Assembly: GCA_963704675.1 (NCBI GenBank)
Contig: OY969928.1
Location: 620,001 to 684,000 of the forward strand
Origin: DASUVM01 sp963704675
GTDB taxonomy: Bacteria > Patescibacteriota > Saccharimonadia > Saccharimonadales > Saccharimonadaceae
Length of the DNA: 64,000 nt
Direction of reading: 5' to 3'
This document shows, piece after piece, positions 35,664 through 43,250 of the stretch. A program made the position numbers and the translations under genes. The first letter of the stretch is position 1; each line of letters starts with the position of its first letter. The notes under the pieces were generated by a model. It was not told where the DNA came from and ran no database searches. It saw only the letters and a list, made by a program, of their open reading frames with translations.

Positions 35664-36692
35664 TCAGTTGTTCTGCAACCTGCCACGCCGTCGGTAAATG
35701 AACAACAACACACCACCAGCGATCAGCAGCAGGGCAGCGATGCCCAGCGGCCAGCCAATGCTGGCACCGGTCTCAGCCAGCTCCTCACCACCGGGCGTGT
35801 TGTTGCCCACCGGCACGATGCCAGGTGTGGTTGTGCTGGTGGTCGGAACGGTGGTGTCCGTCGTCGTGGTCGGGACCGTAGTGGTCGTGGTCGGCGGCGA
35901 GCACTCCTCGACCACCACCGTAGTGGTGGTTCCATTGTGCTTGTCACTGACGGTGAGCTTGTACTCACCGGCCGCGAGACCCGAGAAGACGACCTCGCCG
36001 CTTGCGTTGCCGGCGATCTCGAGCTTCTTGGGCTCCAGCCCACCGAGCTTGACCCCGTAGGTGACCTTGTAGTGGTTCGGGTTGGTGATCGTGACGGTCA
36101 CCTCACCGTCCTTGTCACCCTCGGCGACACAGGCCTTGACCTCGGCGCTGACTTCAGGCTTCGCCGGCTTGCACTTCTTGGCATCGTCGAAGCTCCACGG
36201 CTTCGGCCCGCTGAAGTAGTGCCACAGCAGGTGCGGCTCGTCCGGGTCGCCCAGCTTGTCCAGCGTGCCGGGAACGTTCGGCTTGACGCCCTTCTCGACG
36301 TACCCGTCGGTTTGCCCGCACACCTTGCGCGGCGGTGCCGCCACGGTATACTGGCCGGGCTGCTTGATCTCGATGGACTCGCCCGTACCCACCAGGGTCT
36401 GGGGCCACATCTCGCCCAGCTTGTCATAGCGCCAGGTCGCACCGACCGCAATGTACTTGTCGCAGAGCGGCAGCTTGCCGCCGACCGTGACGACCCACGT
36501 GAAGGGGTCCTTGGCGACGTAGCTGACGACCTTCTTGACGGCCTCGTGGCCTTCGACGCACCTGGTGGTGGTCTTGACCTCGGGACCGCCCGGAACCGGC
36601 AATTCGGGTTGCGCCATCGCCGGCGTCCCGGCGAACACCATGGCAATCATGGCCGAAGCCACGCCTGCCACAGCAAGAGATCTCTTGATCAT
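35664..36692 (-). CDS. Exported cell-wall-anchored protein with LAETG sorting signal
   Basis: The 342-residue protein has a signal peptide (about residues 1-27, ending GTPAMAQ), a Cys-containing extracellular region, a Thr/Val/Pro-rich stalk (residues about 265-300), and a perfect sorting end: LAETG at 305-309, a 23-residue hydrophobic helix and RRRGR. LAxTG is the class E sortase type used in Actinobacteria. Codons are strongly G/C-ending, unlike the flanking ychF and tlyA, indicating transfer. No sortase gene is in the window. Confidence 0.85.
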   Translation of the reverse strand: MIKRSLAVAGVASAMIAMVFAGTPAMAQPELPVPGGPEVKTTTRCVEGHEAVKKVVSYVAKDPFTWVVTVGGKLPLCDKYIAVGATWRYDKLGEMWPQTLVGTGESIEIKQPGQYTVAAPPRKVCGQTDGYVEKGVKPNVPGTLDKLGDPDEPHLLWHYFSGPKPWSFDDAKKCKPAKPEVSAEVKACVAEGDKDGEVTVTITNPNHYKVTYGVKLGGLEPKKLEIAGNASGEVVFSGLAAGEYKLTVSDKHNGTTTTVVVEECSPPTTTTTVPTTTTDTTVPTTSTTTPGIVPVGNNTPGGEELAETGASIGWPLGIAALLLIAGGVLLFIYRRRGRLQNN

Positions 36693-36742
36693 TTTTCCCT
36701 TTTCTGGAAAACTCGCCTTCGGAACAACTGAAACCGTAAAGA

Positions 36743-36781
36743 CCCAGCACTACTGTGCTAGGCCTTCTTCATGTACCTCCT
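36743..36781 (-). promoter_or_regulatory. Leader mini-ORF and hairpin before the LAETG gene
   Basis: On the minus strand AGGAGG (36776-36781) precedes ATG 36772 and the four-codon ORF MKKA with stop TAG at 36758-36760. The stop lies in a hairpin (CCTAGCAC/GTGCTGGG, 36743-36762). This resembles a translated leader that could attenuate or couple expression. Confidence 0.4.
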
Positions 36782-36844
36782 AAAGGTTTGTGTACAAGAC
36801 AAAGATAATAATGCTAAAAAAATCATGAAAAGTAAAGACTTTTA

Positions 36845-37579
36845 CTACTTTTTTATAGGAACAAGTAAATAAAAGCGTTCGTGGTTGCCTTTTGCACCTG
36901 CTATATCGCTGTCGGCCTTGGCGCTCACAAGCACATATTGTTTCACCCATGATTCAAAATCTTTTAAAATCCGGCGGCGAACTGTATCATTTTTGATAAT
37001 GCCTTTGTTTATCTGGTGCTTACCAGCTTCAAATTGCGGCTTAACCATAGCGACGATTTGCGTTGAAGGCTTTACAAGATAAGTGCAAAGATGCGGAATA
37101 ATTTCACGCAAACTAATGAAACTTACATCAATAACAATTATGTCCGGCAGAACCTCAAGTTCCTTGATATGCCGAATATCTGTCTTTTCATGTAAATCTA
37201 CTCGAGAATCAGTGCGCAGGCTTGGATGAAGTTGGTTTGTGCCAACATCAACCGCAATCACTTTTTTTGCACCGTGTTGCAAAGCATAGTCAGTGAAACC
37301 TCCAGTCGAAGAGCCAACATCGAGTACCACTTCCCCCTGAAAACGTAGCCCGAGCACCTCGGCAACACTCGCTAGCTTAAGGCCGGCTCGGCTAACATAT
37401 TGTGCATCTGTTTTCAAAGAAAGCTGTGCATTCTCATCCGCTAAGAAGCCGGGCTTTGTGATAATTTTGCCATTAACACTTACTTTTGCAAGCTTTATCC
37501 AGCTCTCTGCTTGCGAACGGGTTGGAACAATTCCTTTTTTTACCATTAATAGATCGATACGATACTTCACTCTTGACAT
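36845..37579 (-). CDS. tlyA: TlyA-family rRNA 2'-O-methyltransferase
   Basis: TlyA methylates 2'-OH of cytidines in rRNA. The protein (244 residues from ATG 37579; ATG 37588 is an alternative) has an S4 domain (YRIDLLMVKKGIVPTRSQAESWI...VNGKIITKPG) and a Rossmann methyltransferase domain with VVLDVGSSTGGFTDYALQHGA, DVGTNQLHP and VIDVSFISL. Motifs match TlyA/FtsJ-like enzymes. Single gene, divergent from the 37637 gene with overlapping promoters. Confidence 0.92.
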   Translation of the reverse strand: MSRVKYRIDLLMVKKGIVPTRSQAESWIKLAKVSVNGKIITKPGFLADENAQLSLKTDAQYVSRAGLKLASVAEVLGLRFQGEVVLDVGSSTGGFTDYALQHGAKKVIAVDVGTNQLHPSLRTDSRVDLHEKTDIRHIKELEVLPDIIVIDVSFISLREIIPHLCTYLVKPSTQIVAMVKPQFEAGKHQINKGIIKNDTVRRRILKDFESWVKQYVLVSAKADSDIAGAKGNHERFYLLVPIKK

Positions 37580-38116
37580 TATACACATGATATTTTAGAG
37601 TCTCAATGAGTTTACCCGTTCGCAAGTAGGAGTGTCATGATGCCAACAGCCAGGTACAGCAACTACGAGCTCATTATCGAGCTAGAGAACTGCAACATTG
37701 ACCTGGACGTATTCCGAGCAACACCAGAAGATTTCCTTGCACAGCTACGAGAACGCCGACGAATTCCCGATGGGCTGCGAGTGCTCATCGCCAAGCTGTT
37801 CCAGCAGAGGGTGATCACAGGCTGCGTCATTACTTATGGCAAGACAATGACGCTCCGGCTATCGCCGATTTGCCCGTCTGGCCACGATTTGCTACTGGAT
37901 GGGGCTCTTGAGAAGTTTAAGGAGGTATACACCAGCATTACCAAACAGCCAATCACGGTAGGCTGGGAAAGCTCAAGTAAAAAACGTTTTCTTTCGCGCA
38001 GGTCGCGGCGTGACTGTAGTGGAATCCTGGGAGGCATCGTTCAGATTGTTGACCTGGCCGCTGATGCAGTTGTTGCCGCTGCTGCCCTCAAGGAACTATT
38101 CGGCGATTCAGAGTGA
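37573..38116 (+). CDS. GC3-rich orphan protein, about 159 residues, unknown (ATG at 37637 or 37640)
   Basis: The interval begins at the TTGACA -35 (37573-37578), with TAGAGT (37596-37601) 17 nt away. AGGAG precedes two adjacent ATG codons; the second gives better spacing. I do not recognise the protein. It is mixed alpha/beta at the start (NYELIIELENCNIDLDVF), basic around SSKKRFLSRRSRRD, and ends with a hydrophobic helix (GILGGIVQIVDLAADAVVAAAALKEL) that could insert in a membrane. G/C-ending codons and solitary placement put it in the acquired set. Confidence 0.65.
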
Positions 38117-38122
38117 ACTCTT

Positions 38123-38152
38123 GCGAGGGGCGGTCAGCTGACCGCCCCTCGC
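38123..38152. terminator. 15-bp perfect palindrome after the 37637 gene
   Basis: GCGAGGGGCGGTCAG (38123-38137) is directly followed by its exact reverse complement, with no spacer and no T-run. It may terminate transcription by stalling, stabilise the mRNA end, or be a protein site. Confidence 0.5.
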
Positions 38153-38200
38153 AGAGCCCTGTCAGAAAGTTAATATTTCTATTAATTATCATTATTTAAT

Positions 38201-38241
38201 AAATGAAAAGATCCGGTCCGAAGAGCCAGGTCTTTTCATTT
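38201..38241 (-). terminator. Terminator after efp
   Basis: AAATGAAAAGA (38201-38211) pairs with TCTTTTCATTT (38231-38241); an AT-rich tract follows on the minus strand. Confidence 0.6.
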
Positions 38242-38249
38242 ACTACCAT

Positions 38250-38816
38250 CTAATCTTTTCGTCGTTCTAAATATTCACCAGTGCGGGTATCTACTTTGAT
38301 TTCATCACCAGTCTTAATAAAAGCTGGCACCCTAATAATGTGATCCGTTTCAAGCGTGACATCTTTTTGCACACTATTTGTCGTATCACCTTTGACGACA
38401 TTCTCGGCATAGGTCACTTTTAAATACAGGTTTTTCGGCAATTCAATATTAATGACACGCCCATCAAAGAACTGCATATCAACATTGTCGCCCTCTTTTA
38501 AAAATGGCCTGGCGGTTTCAACAAGATCACTTGAAAGCTGAAACTGCTCAAAGCTTCCAGGGTCCATAAAGTGATAATCATCGCTATCTGCATACAAGAA
38601 TTGTACGGTTCGGTGCTCAACAGTTGCGGGCTCGATTTTATCAGCACCTTTAAAGGTTTTTGGCAAAACACTGCCATCAATCAAATTCTTCAAACGAACG
38701 TTTACAATACTACCACCGCGGCCCATCACTTTTTGCGAATATTCAATCACACGAAACGGTTTGCCGTCCAGTTCAATTACTTGCCCTTTTTTAAGATCAG
38801 TTACACCAAGTGCCAC
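38250..38816 (-). CDS. efp: Elongation factor P
   Basis: EF-P relieves ribosome stalling at polyproline. The 188-residue protein has the three-barrel layout: N-domain with DLKKGQVIELDGKPFRVIEYSQKVMGRGGSIVNVRLKN, middle domain with QFLYADSDDYHFMDPGSFEQ, and C-domain ending KVDTRTGEYLERR. The tip loop reads QKVMGRGGS with Met-Gly-Arg where the modified Lys/Arg normally sits (Arg is plausible). It follows the 98-residue gene by 14 nt. Confidence 0.96.
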   Translation of the reverse strand: MALGVTDLKKGQVIELDGKPFRVIEYSQKVMGRGGSIVNVRLKNLIDGSVLPKTFKGADKIEPATVEHRTVQFLYADSDDYHFMDPGSFEQFQLSSDLVETARPFLKEGDNVDMQFFDGRVINIELPKNLYLKVTYAENVVKGDTTNSVQKDVTLETDHIIRVPAFIKTGDEIKVDTRTGEYLERRKD

Positions 38817-38829
38817 TCATTACTCCAAA

Positions 38830-39126
38830 TTACATGTGTTTAAATGTTTCGTGTATATCACGATAATGGTCACGGAAGGCCACTAAGTCGTTCGAGCTTA
38901 TGATGTTCGTGCCGTTGTGGCTCAGCTCCTCTAACCGCCTATGAAGCCCCTCCGCGCGAACCGCAAGCTGGCCTGGGTTTTCCCCTGATTCTATTGCTTC
39001 ACGAAAGCTTTTCGCACTCTGCTGTATTTGAGAAGCCACAGGGTCGTGCGGTACATCCCACGATCCATGCATGCGGTCTTCCAGCTGCCGCGCTTGTTGA
39101 CGTAACTGTGAGTATTGCGAATTCAT
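38830..39126 (-). CDS. Small helical protein, unknown
   Basis: This 98-residue protein is polar and all-helical in appearance (NSQYSQLRQQARQLEDRM, then GLHRRLEELSHNG), with no membrane segment or Cys. No family recognised. It lies between rpsR and efp on the same strand and has an AGGAGG site upstream. Confidence 0.55.
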   Translation of the reverse strand: MNSQYSQLRQQARQLEDRMHGSWDVPHDPVASQIQQSAKSFREAIESGENPGQLAVRAEGLHRRLEELSHNGTNIISSNDLVAFRDHYRDIHETFKHM

Positions 39127-39177
39127 ATTATCCTCCTTGCTTAATTTCAGTTTACTGGGGCGAGCAGTGCAAGCAAA

Positions 39178-39381
39178 CTAGCTTGCCACGAAAGGAAGTA
39201 AAGCCAGGTGGCGTGCACGTTTAATAGCAACGGCAAGTTGACGTTGTTGCTTGGCGCTTAAACCTGTTTTAGTAGCCGGTTCAATCTGGGCATACATATT
39301 AATAAATCGCTGCAGAGTTTTGACATCTCTATAGTCAAAATATGCAGGTGTATCCTTGCGGAAACGGTTAGTTGGTTTCAT
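39178..39381 (-). CDS. rpsR: 30S ribosomal protein bS18
   Basis: The 67-residue protein has YFDYRDVKTLQRFI and TGLSAKQQRQLAVAIKRARHLALLPF, the diagnostic bS18 sequence. bS18 binds bS6 on the 30S platform; the genes are in the standard rpsF-ssb-rpsR order. Confidence 0.96.
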   Translation of the reverse strand: MKPTNRFRKDTPAYFDYRDVKTLQRFINMYAQIEPATKTGLSAKQQRQLAVAIKRARHLALLPFVAS

Positions 39382-39402
39382 TAGTTATCCTTTGTTCAGT
39401 AA

Positions 39403-39882
39403 TTAGAATGGGATCTCTGAGAGATCAATTGGTTTATCGTCGATGTCTTCAATGACGACATCGTCGTTCTTTTTCTTTTGGCTTGAAGTGTTACTACCGC
39501 CAGCGTTGCCGTAAGAGCCAGCATTACCACCGCCACTACCGCCGTCACCACCAGCACCATCAAGGAAGGTAACGTCGCTAGCAATAACCTCAACTTTGCT
39601 ACGTTTTTGCCCCTCTTGTTCCCAGCTACGTTGGCTAAGGCGGCCTTGCACAAGACAGCGGCGGCCTTTGCTTAAGTATTGCGCGACGCGGTCACCTAGC
39701 TGTGCCCAGGCGACAATATCGATATAATCAGTATCTTCTTGCCAGTTACCGCTTTGATCTTTGTAACTGCGGTTTAAGGCCAAGCTGAAACTCGTAACAT
39801 TTTGACCGTTTGGTGTTGTGCGCGTTTCAGGGTCACGTGTCAGGTTGCCCATTAAAATAACCTGATTGATACTTCGAGCCAT
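39403..39882 (-). CDS. ssb: Single-stranded DNA-binding protein
   Basis: The 159-residue protein has the OB fold (SINQVILMGNLTRDPETRTTPNG, FSLALNRSYKDQ, IVAWAQLGDRVAQYLSKGRRCLVQGRL) and the acidic C-terminal tip DLSEIPF, slightly off the usual DDDIPF. A glycine-rich linker separates the two. SSB protects ssDNA and recruits replication proteins. Confidence 0.96.
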   Translation of the reverse strand: MARSINQVILMGNLTRDPETRTTPNGQNVTSFSLALNRSYKDQSGNWQEDTDYIDIVAWAQLGDRVAQYLSKGRRCLVQGRLSQRSWEQEGQKRSKVEVIASDVTFLDGAGGDGGSGGGNAGSYGNAGGSNTSSQKKKNDDVVIEDIDDKPIDLSEIPF

Positions 39883-39885
39883 AGC

Positions 39886-40221
39886 TTAGTCCTCCTTTAG
39901 TTCGTCTTCTTTTGCTTCGTCAGTTTCGCTTGGACGTTTTGGATCGTTTGAAACCAGTAAGTGGCGAAGCACTTCATCGGTAATATTCAGCGTGCTATCA
40001 ATTTTTTTAACAGCTTCAGCTGGCAATTCGAGCTCAAAATATACGTAAGTTGCAAAATCTTCGTCTTTGATACGATACGCAAGCTTCTTCTTGCCCCAGT
40101 TGTCTTCTTTAGTAATTGAACCGCCATTATTCGTGATAATATCGCGAACTTTTTTGAGCGGCTTTTCCAGATCAATTTCAAGATCTGGATGAATAAGTAT
40201 GGTTAATTCATACTGTCGCAT
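39886..40221 (-). CDS. rpsF: 30S ribosomal protein bS6
   Basis: The 111-residue protein begins MRQYELTILIHPDLE, with WGKKKLAYRIKDEDFATYVYFELELPAEAVKKID in the middle, and an acidic tail. bS6 pairs with bS18. The gene heads rpsF-ssb-rpsR-x-efp, behind a promoter TTGTAA (40314-40319)-17-TACAAT (40291-40296) and a leader with a TCCTGC/GCAGGA hairpin just before the ribosome binding site. Confidence 0.96.
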   Translation of the reverse strand: MRQYELTILIHPDLEIDLEKPLKKVRDIITNNGGSITKEDNWGKKKLAYRIKDEDFATYVYFELELPAEAVKKIDSTLNITDEVLRHLLVSNDPKRPSETDEAKEDELKED

Positions 40222-40400
40222 AGTTCCTCCTATGGATCCTGCTCACACGCAGGAGCGCTTTTTGTTAGCGCAGGTTAATTTACAGGTGTAATTGTATCAT
40301 GATCCTACCGTTTTTACAATTCTGGCAGCTTACAACCTCAATCCACTAATCAGAAGAAATACTGTTGTAATTTTAGGGTTTACTCATAAAATTTATTTGC

Positions 40401-40594
40401 TATACTGCTTATGTCTACACTTAGTCTTGTGCTGAGAATTTGTTAGCTATTTTCTCTATTCTTTATCCACTGGCCGAAATGGGTAGCGATTAATAATGCA
40501 GTGGATAACCCTGCTAGGTGTAGACACCTTGCAATCGCTACCCTCACGGATAACTAATAACACAACACACGATAGAGTATCGGTGTTTTTATTT
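40401..40594 (+). promoter_or_regulatory. Leader RNA with two mutually exclusive folds and a terminator (riboswitch candidate)
   Basis: TATACT (40401-40406) starts a leader of about 200 nt. Fold A: TGTCTACAC (40412-40420) with GTGTAGACA (40518-40526) and, nested, TTATCCACTG (40463-40472) with CAGTGGATAA (40499-40508). Fold B: a three-way junction with P1 GGGTAGCGATT (40481-40491)/AATCGCTACCC (40533-40543), P2 GCAG...CTGC (40498-40514) and P3 AGGTG-TAGA-CACCT (40516-40529). They share strands and cannot coexist. A hairpin ACACGATA...TATCGGTGT (40567-40586) with TTTTATTT follows, then GGAGG and ATG 40616. This 394-nt gap has no other gene. Confidence 0.6.
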
Positions 40595-40615
40595 GACGCA
40601 AAAAAATGGAGGAAT

Positions 40616-41242
40616 ATGTCAAGACTACCAATACCCGGCGCAGACTTTGGAGACTGGGGAGAAATATTAAATGACTTTTTAAAACGCGAGCATACATCAG
40701 ACGGTGCTTTAAAGATACGTGCTGACGGAACATTAAGTGGTTTATATAAAAAACCATCAAGCGGCATACCCGAAAACGATCTTGATAGCATTATTCAAAA
40801 CAAACTGAACACCACTCTGCCCGCATCTACAAGCAGCCTTGGGGGGATTCAACTATCTGGTGATCTTGCAGGAAGCGCCACTACACCTGTTGTGCCGGCA
40901 CTTAATACTAAGGCAGATATTGTCGAAGCTGTGAATATCATAACTACTAGTAATAGTACCTTGACACTCCCAGATGTAACAACCGCTACCGTTCACGACG
41001 TTACACTTACTACCGATCTTATCATTACGCTGCCGACCCCTAGTGCCGGTAAAAGCTTGACACTTATCGTACGCCAAGATAGCAGTGGAGGACATAGTAT
41101 TACTTGGCCTCCGGCGGTGAAATGGCCAAGCGGCATCCCAATGGAATTAACACCTACCGCAAATGCTATTGATGTTATCACATTTCTAGGGTTAAGTTCA
41201 TCAGCGTGGCTTGGTTTTCAATCAGGATACGATCTACGATGA
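40616..41242 (+). CDS. Tail-fibre-like surface protein
   Basis: The start is ATG 40616 with GGAGG upstream. The 208-residue protein opens SRLPIPGADFGDWGEILNDFLKREHTSDGALK, a module often found at the N-terminus of phage tail-fibre-like or collagen-like surface proteins in Saccharibacteria. A linker with LGGIQLSGDLAG (tail-fibre repeat type) and a beta-rich C-domain follow. No signal peptide is visible. It overlaps the GH5 gene by 4 nt (ATGA). Role inferred as adhesion or a tail-like particle. Confidence 0.65.
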   Translation: MSRLPIPGADFGDWGEILNDFLKREHTSDGALKIRADGTLSGLYKKPSSGIPENDLDSIIQNKLNTTLPASTSSLGGIQLSGDLAGSATTPVVPALNTKADIVEAVNIITTSNSTLTLPDVTTATVHDVTLTTDLIITLPTPSAGKSLTLIVRQDSSGGHSITWPPAVKWPSGIPMELTPTANAIDVITFLGLSSSAWLGFQSGYDLR

Positions 41243-42411
41243 AAGCTGCTGTACGCATGAAGCAGCCGAGTTCAGTGCAGCAAGACTTAGTGATCCGTCG
41301 TGTCACCAACGAGCTCGCAATCTTTGGCCAGTGGTTAAACAGAAATAACGTTAGAGGAGTTATCTCTGAAATTGGATGGCCTAACAACGCTTATCCTCAA
41401 CTTTGGAATAATGTCGCTAAAGCATGGTATAGAGAAGCAAATAAATGGCACCTGCCCGTCCTTGCCTTTACCGCACAAGGCCCTGGCACGAATGTAGCGC
41501 AACTCACTATGTACAGCAGGAGTAATGGATCTGTTAGCGGCGGGCAATCTATAGATAAAGCAAATCAGCAGGCAAAAGTGAGCGAAGCATTTCAAACTAC
41601 ACCAGAATACTGGAGAGGCATTGATATATTCGGCGGTGCTGCCAACGATGGTGGCGGAGATGGTAACCCCTCTATCATGAATAATGTGCAGCAAAACACC
41701 TGGTGGTATGAAACGCCCGGCACATATACCTATTTAGCGAGTAGAGGTTATAAGGTTGCTCGTATAGGATTTCGATGGGAACGACTCCAACCAACACTAG
41801 GAGCTGCTCTCGACACTACAGAGGTAAACCGACTGCAGAATACTATTTCAAATGCTCAAAACGCTGGCATGCAGGTAGTGCTCGATCTACATAACTATAG
41901 TCGCTACGTGACTCCTAGTGGAGTCACTATACTTGGCACAGCTCAACTACCGATAAGCGCCTTCATTGACGTATGGAGCCGCATTGCCACCACTTTTCAA
42001 TCAAATACGGGTGTACTTGCCTACTCATTAATGAACGAGCCACATGATATGCCTCGAACGCCTCTGGGAGAGCCCTCTGCTAAGCACTGGGAGGCAGCGG
42101 CCCAATCAGCAGTCAATACAATTCGCCAAGCTGGAGATACTCACGAAATTCATGTTTCAGTTTATGAATGGGGGCGTGCACAAAACACTCCTCTTCACCA
42201 TGCCACTGCATGGATCGTAGATCCAGCTAGCAATATACGCTACGAAGCCCATCATTATCTCTACTTGCATCACGCTACGGCCATTAATTACCCAGATAGC
42301 TTCCAAACAGAGCTGCAAGATGCAAGTGGTATCTGGACACAAGAGATGACTCCAGGAAAACAGTGGGCCAATTACGCCAATTTAACATGGAATCAACTAA
42401 TAGGAGCTTAG
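41239..42411 (+). CDS. Rearranged GH5-type glycoside hydrolase
   Basis: The start is ATG 41239, overlapping the upstream TGA. The 391 residues hold all the parts of a GH5 barrel but in an unusual order. Residues about 25-80 match strands 7-8, with the nucleophile region VISEIGWP (Glu44) and LPVLAF. Residues about 125-345 match strands 1-6: YKVARIGFRWERLQ, VVLDLHNYSRY, SLMNEPHD (acid/base Glu267), and YEAHHYLY. The protein ends before any second strand 7. No signal peptide is seen. Cellulase-like or related beta-glycanase activity is inferred. Confidence 0.7.
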   Translation: MKAAVRMKQPSSVQQDLVIRRVTNELAIFGQWLNRNNVRGVISEIGWPNNAYPQLWNNVAKAWYREANKWHLPVLAFTAQGPGTNVAQLTMYSRSNGSVSGGQSIDKANQQAKVSEAFQTTPEYWRGIDIFGGAANDGGGDGNPSIMNNVQQNTWWYETPGTYTYLASRGYKVARIGFRWERLQPTLGAALDTTEVNRLQNTISNAQNAGMQVVLDLHNYSRYVTPSGVTILGTAQLPISAFIDVWSRIATTFQSNTGVLAYSLMNEPHDMPRTPLGEPSAKHWEAAAQSAVNTIRQAGDTHEIHVSVYEWGRAQNTPLHHATAWIVDPASNIRYEAHHYLYLHHATAINYPDSFQTELQDASGIWTQEMTPGKQWANYANLTWNQLIGA

Positions 42412-42415
42412 AAAT

Positions 42416-43060
42416 ATGGCAACCTTTACACCAAACCTCGAATTAAAACAACATAACCCCAACGATCCTATTGACCCCGTTGATGCCTTTGCAAGTAACT
42501 TCGGTAAGATATCTGGGCTATATCAAGACGGCAATTCAATATCAAATGGCATTTCGACATGTGACCGACGATTTGCAGATGGAACTATTACCCCGATCTC
42601 GGGCGAAATATACTTTTCTTATTTTACCTCGCCTCGAGGTAGCTTGAGCGGCGGCATTGTTTCTAAAATCGAATTAAGAACTGGTTCCCAGATTGCCAGT
42701 GGAGTAACCCTTGCACGTATTGGGCTTTATACTGTCAATTCCGGTGATCAAGCATTAGCTCTCGTTGCCAGTACCGCAAATGAAACCAGCGGCTGGACAA
42801 CTACTTTCACTGGTGTTGTTAAAAATCTTTCTGCTACCTATACGCTACAAGTTGGCAAACGCTATGCTCTAGGGGTTCTATTTGTGGCAACAACACCACC
42901 CAGCTACGTCCGCTACAAATGTAGCACCGATTTCGCTCTCAATGCTGTTCCCCCTCGCTTATGCGGCAAATTAGCCAGTCAATCTGACCTGCCTACCAAC
43001 ATCGCAGATAATATACTTGCGACAACTAGCGGAGGAGGCTTTGTTAGCCTTTTGCCATAA
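42416..43060 (+). CDS. Accessory surface/tail-associated protein, unknown
   Basis: The 214-residue protein starts MATFTPNLELKQHNPNDPIDPVDAFASNF and is beta-rich with Ser/Thr/Gly-rich strands; GKRYALGVLFVATTPP and YKCSTDFALN precede the end. No family recognised. It has GGAG upstream, follows the GH5 gene by 4 nt, and completes the three-gene tail-fibre/GH5 operon. Codons are AT-ending, unlike the next gene. Confidence 0.55.
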   Translation: MATFTPNLELKQHNPNDPIDPVDAFASNFGKISGLYQDGNSISNGISTCDRRFADGTITPISGEIYFSYFTSPRGSLSGGIVSKIELRTGSQIASGVTLARIGLYTVNSGDQALALVASTANETSGWTTTFTGVVKNLSATYTLQVGKRYALGVLFVATTPPSYVRYKCSTDFALNAVPPRLCGKLASQSDLPTNIADNILATTSGGGFVSLLP

Positions 43061-43094
43061 GGATTTTATATCTGTTAAAATTATTAAAAAGTAT

Positions 43095-43165
43095 TGACAT
43101 TACTCAATTATTATGTATAAATGTAAGGAGCTTATAGAAGGCCAGCCCGAACAGGGCTGCTTTTT
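43095..43165 (+). promoter_or_regulatory. Promoter and leader terminator before the glycosyltransferase block
   Basis: TTGACA (43095-43100), a 16-nt spacer and TATAAA (43117-43122) start a leader. Only about 15 nt later CAGCCC-GAACA-GGGCTG (43143-43159) is followed by CTTTTT, an intrinsic terminator 90 nt before the TTG start at 43251. A second AAGGCG/CGCCTT stem follows. Either attenuation or the end of the previous operon is possible. Confidence 0.5.
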
Positions 43166-43250
43166 ATGGGTGAAGGCGCTCTCGCTCAAAAAGCTAGGGG
43201 CCGCCTTTACAATTTGAAGTGTAGACAACGTTCTTTGAAAGGACTTCGTT

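Noticed and set aside
35937..36731. 264-codon plus-strand open frame
   Set aside because: It is antisense to the LAETG protein gene; long antisense frames are expected in GC-rich coding DNA. The minus-strand protein has a signal peptide and sorting signal, so it is the real gene.
40616..43060. Prophage
   Set aside because: Only tail-fibre-like and hydrolase genes are seen; there is no capsid, terminase, portal or lysis gene, so a prophage call is not supported.
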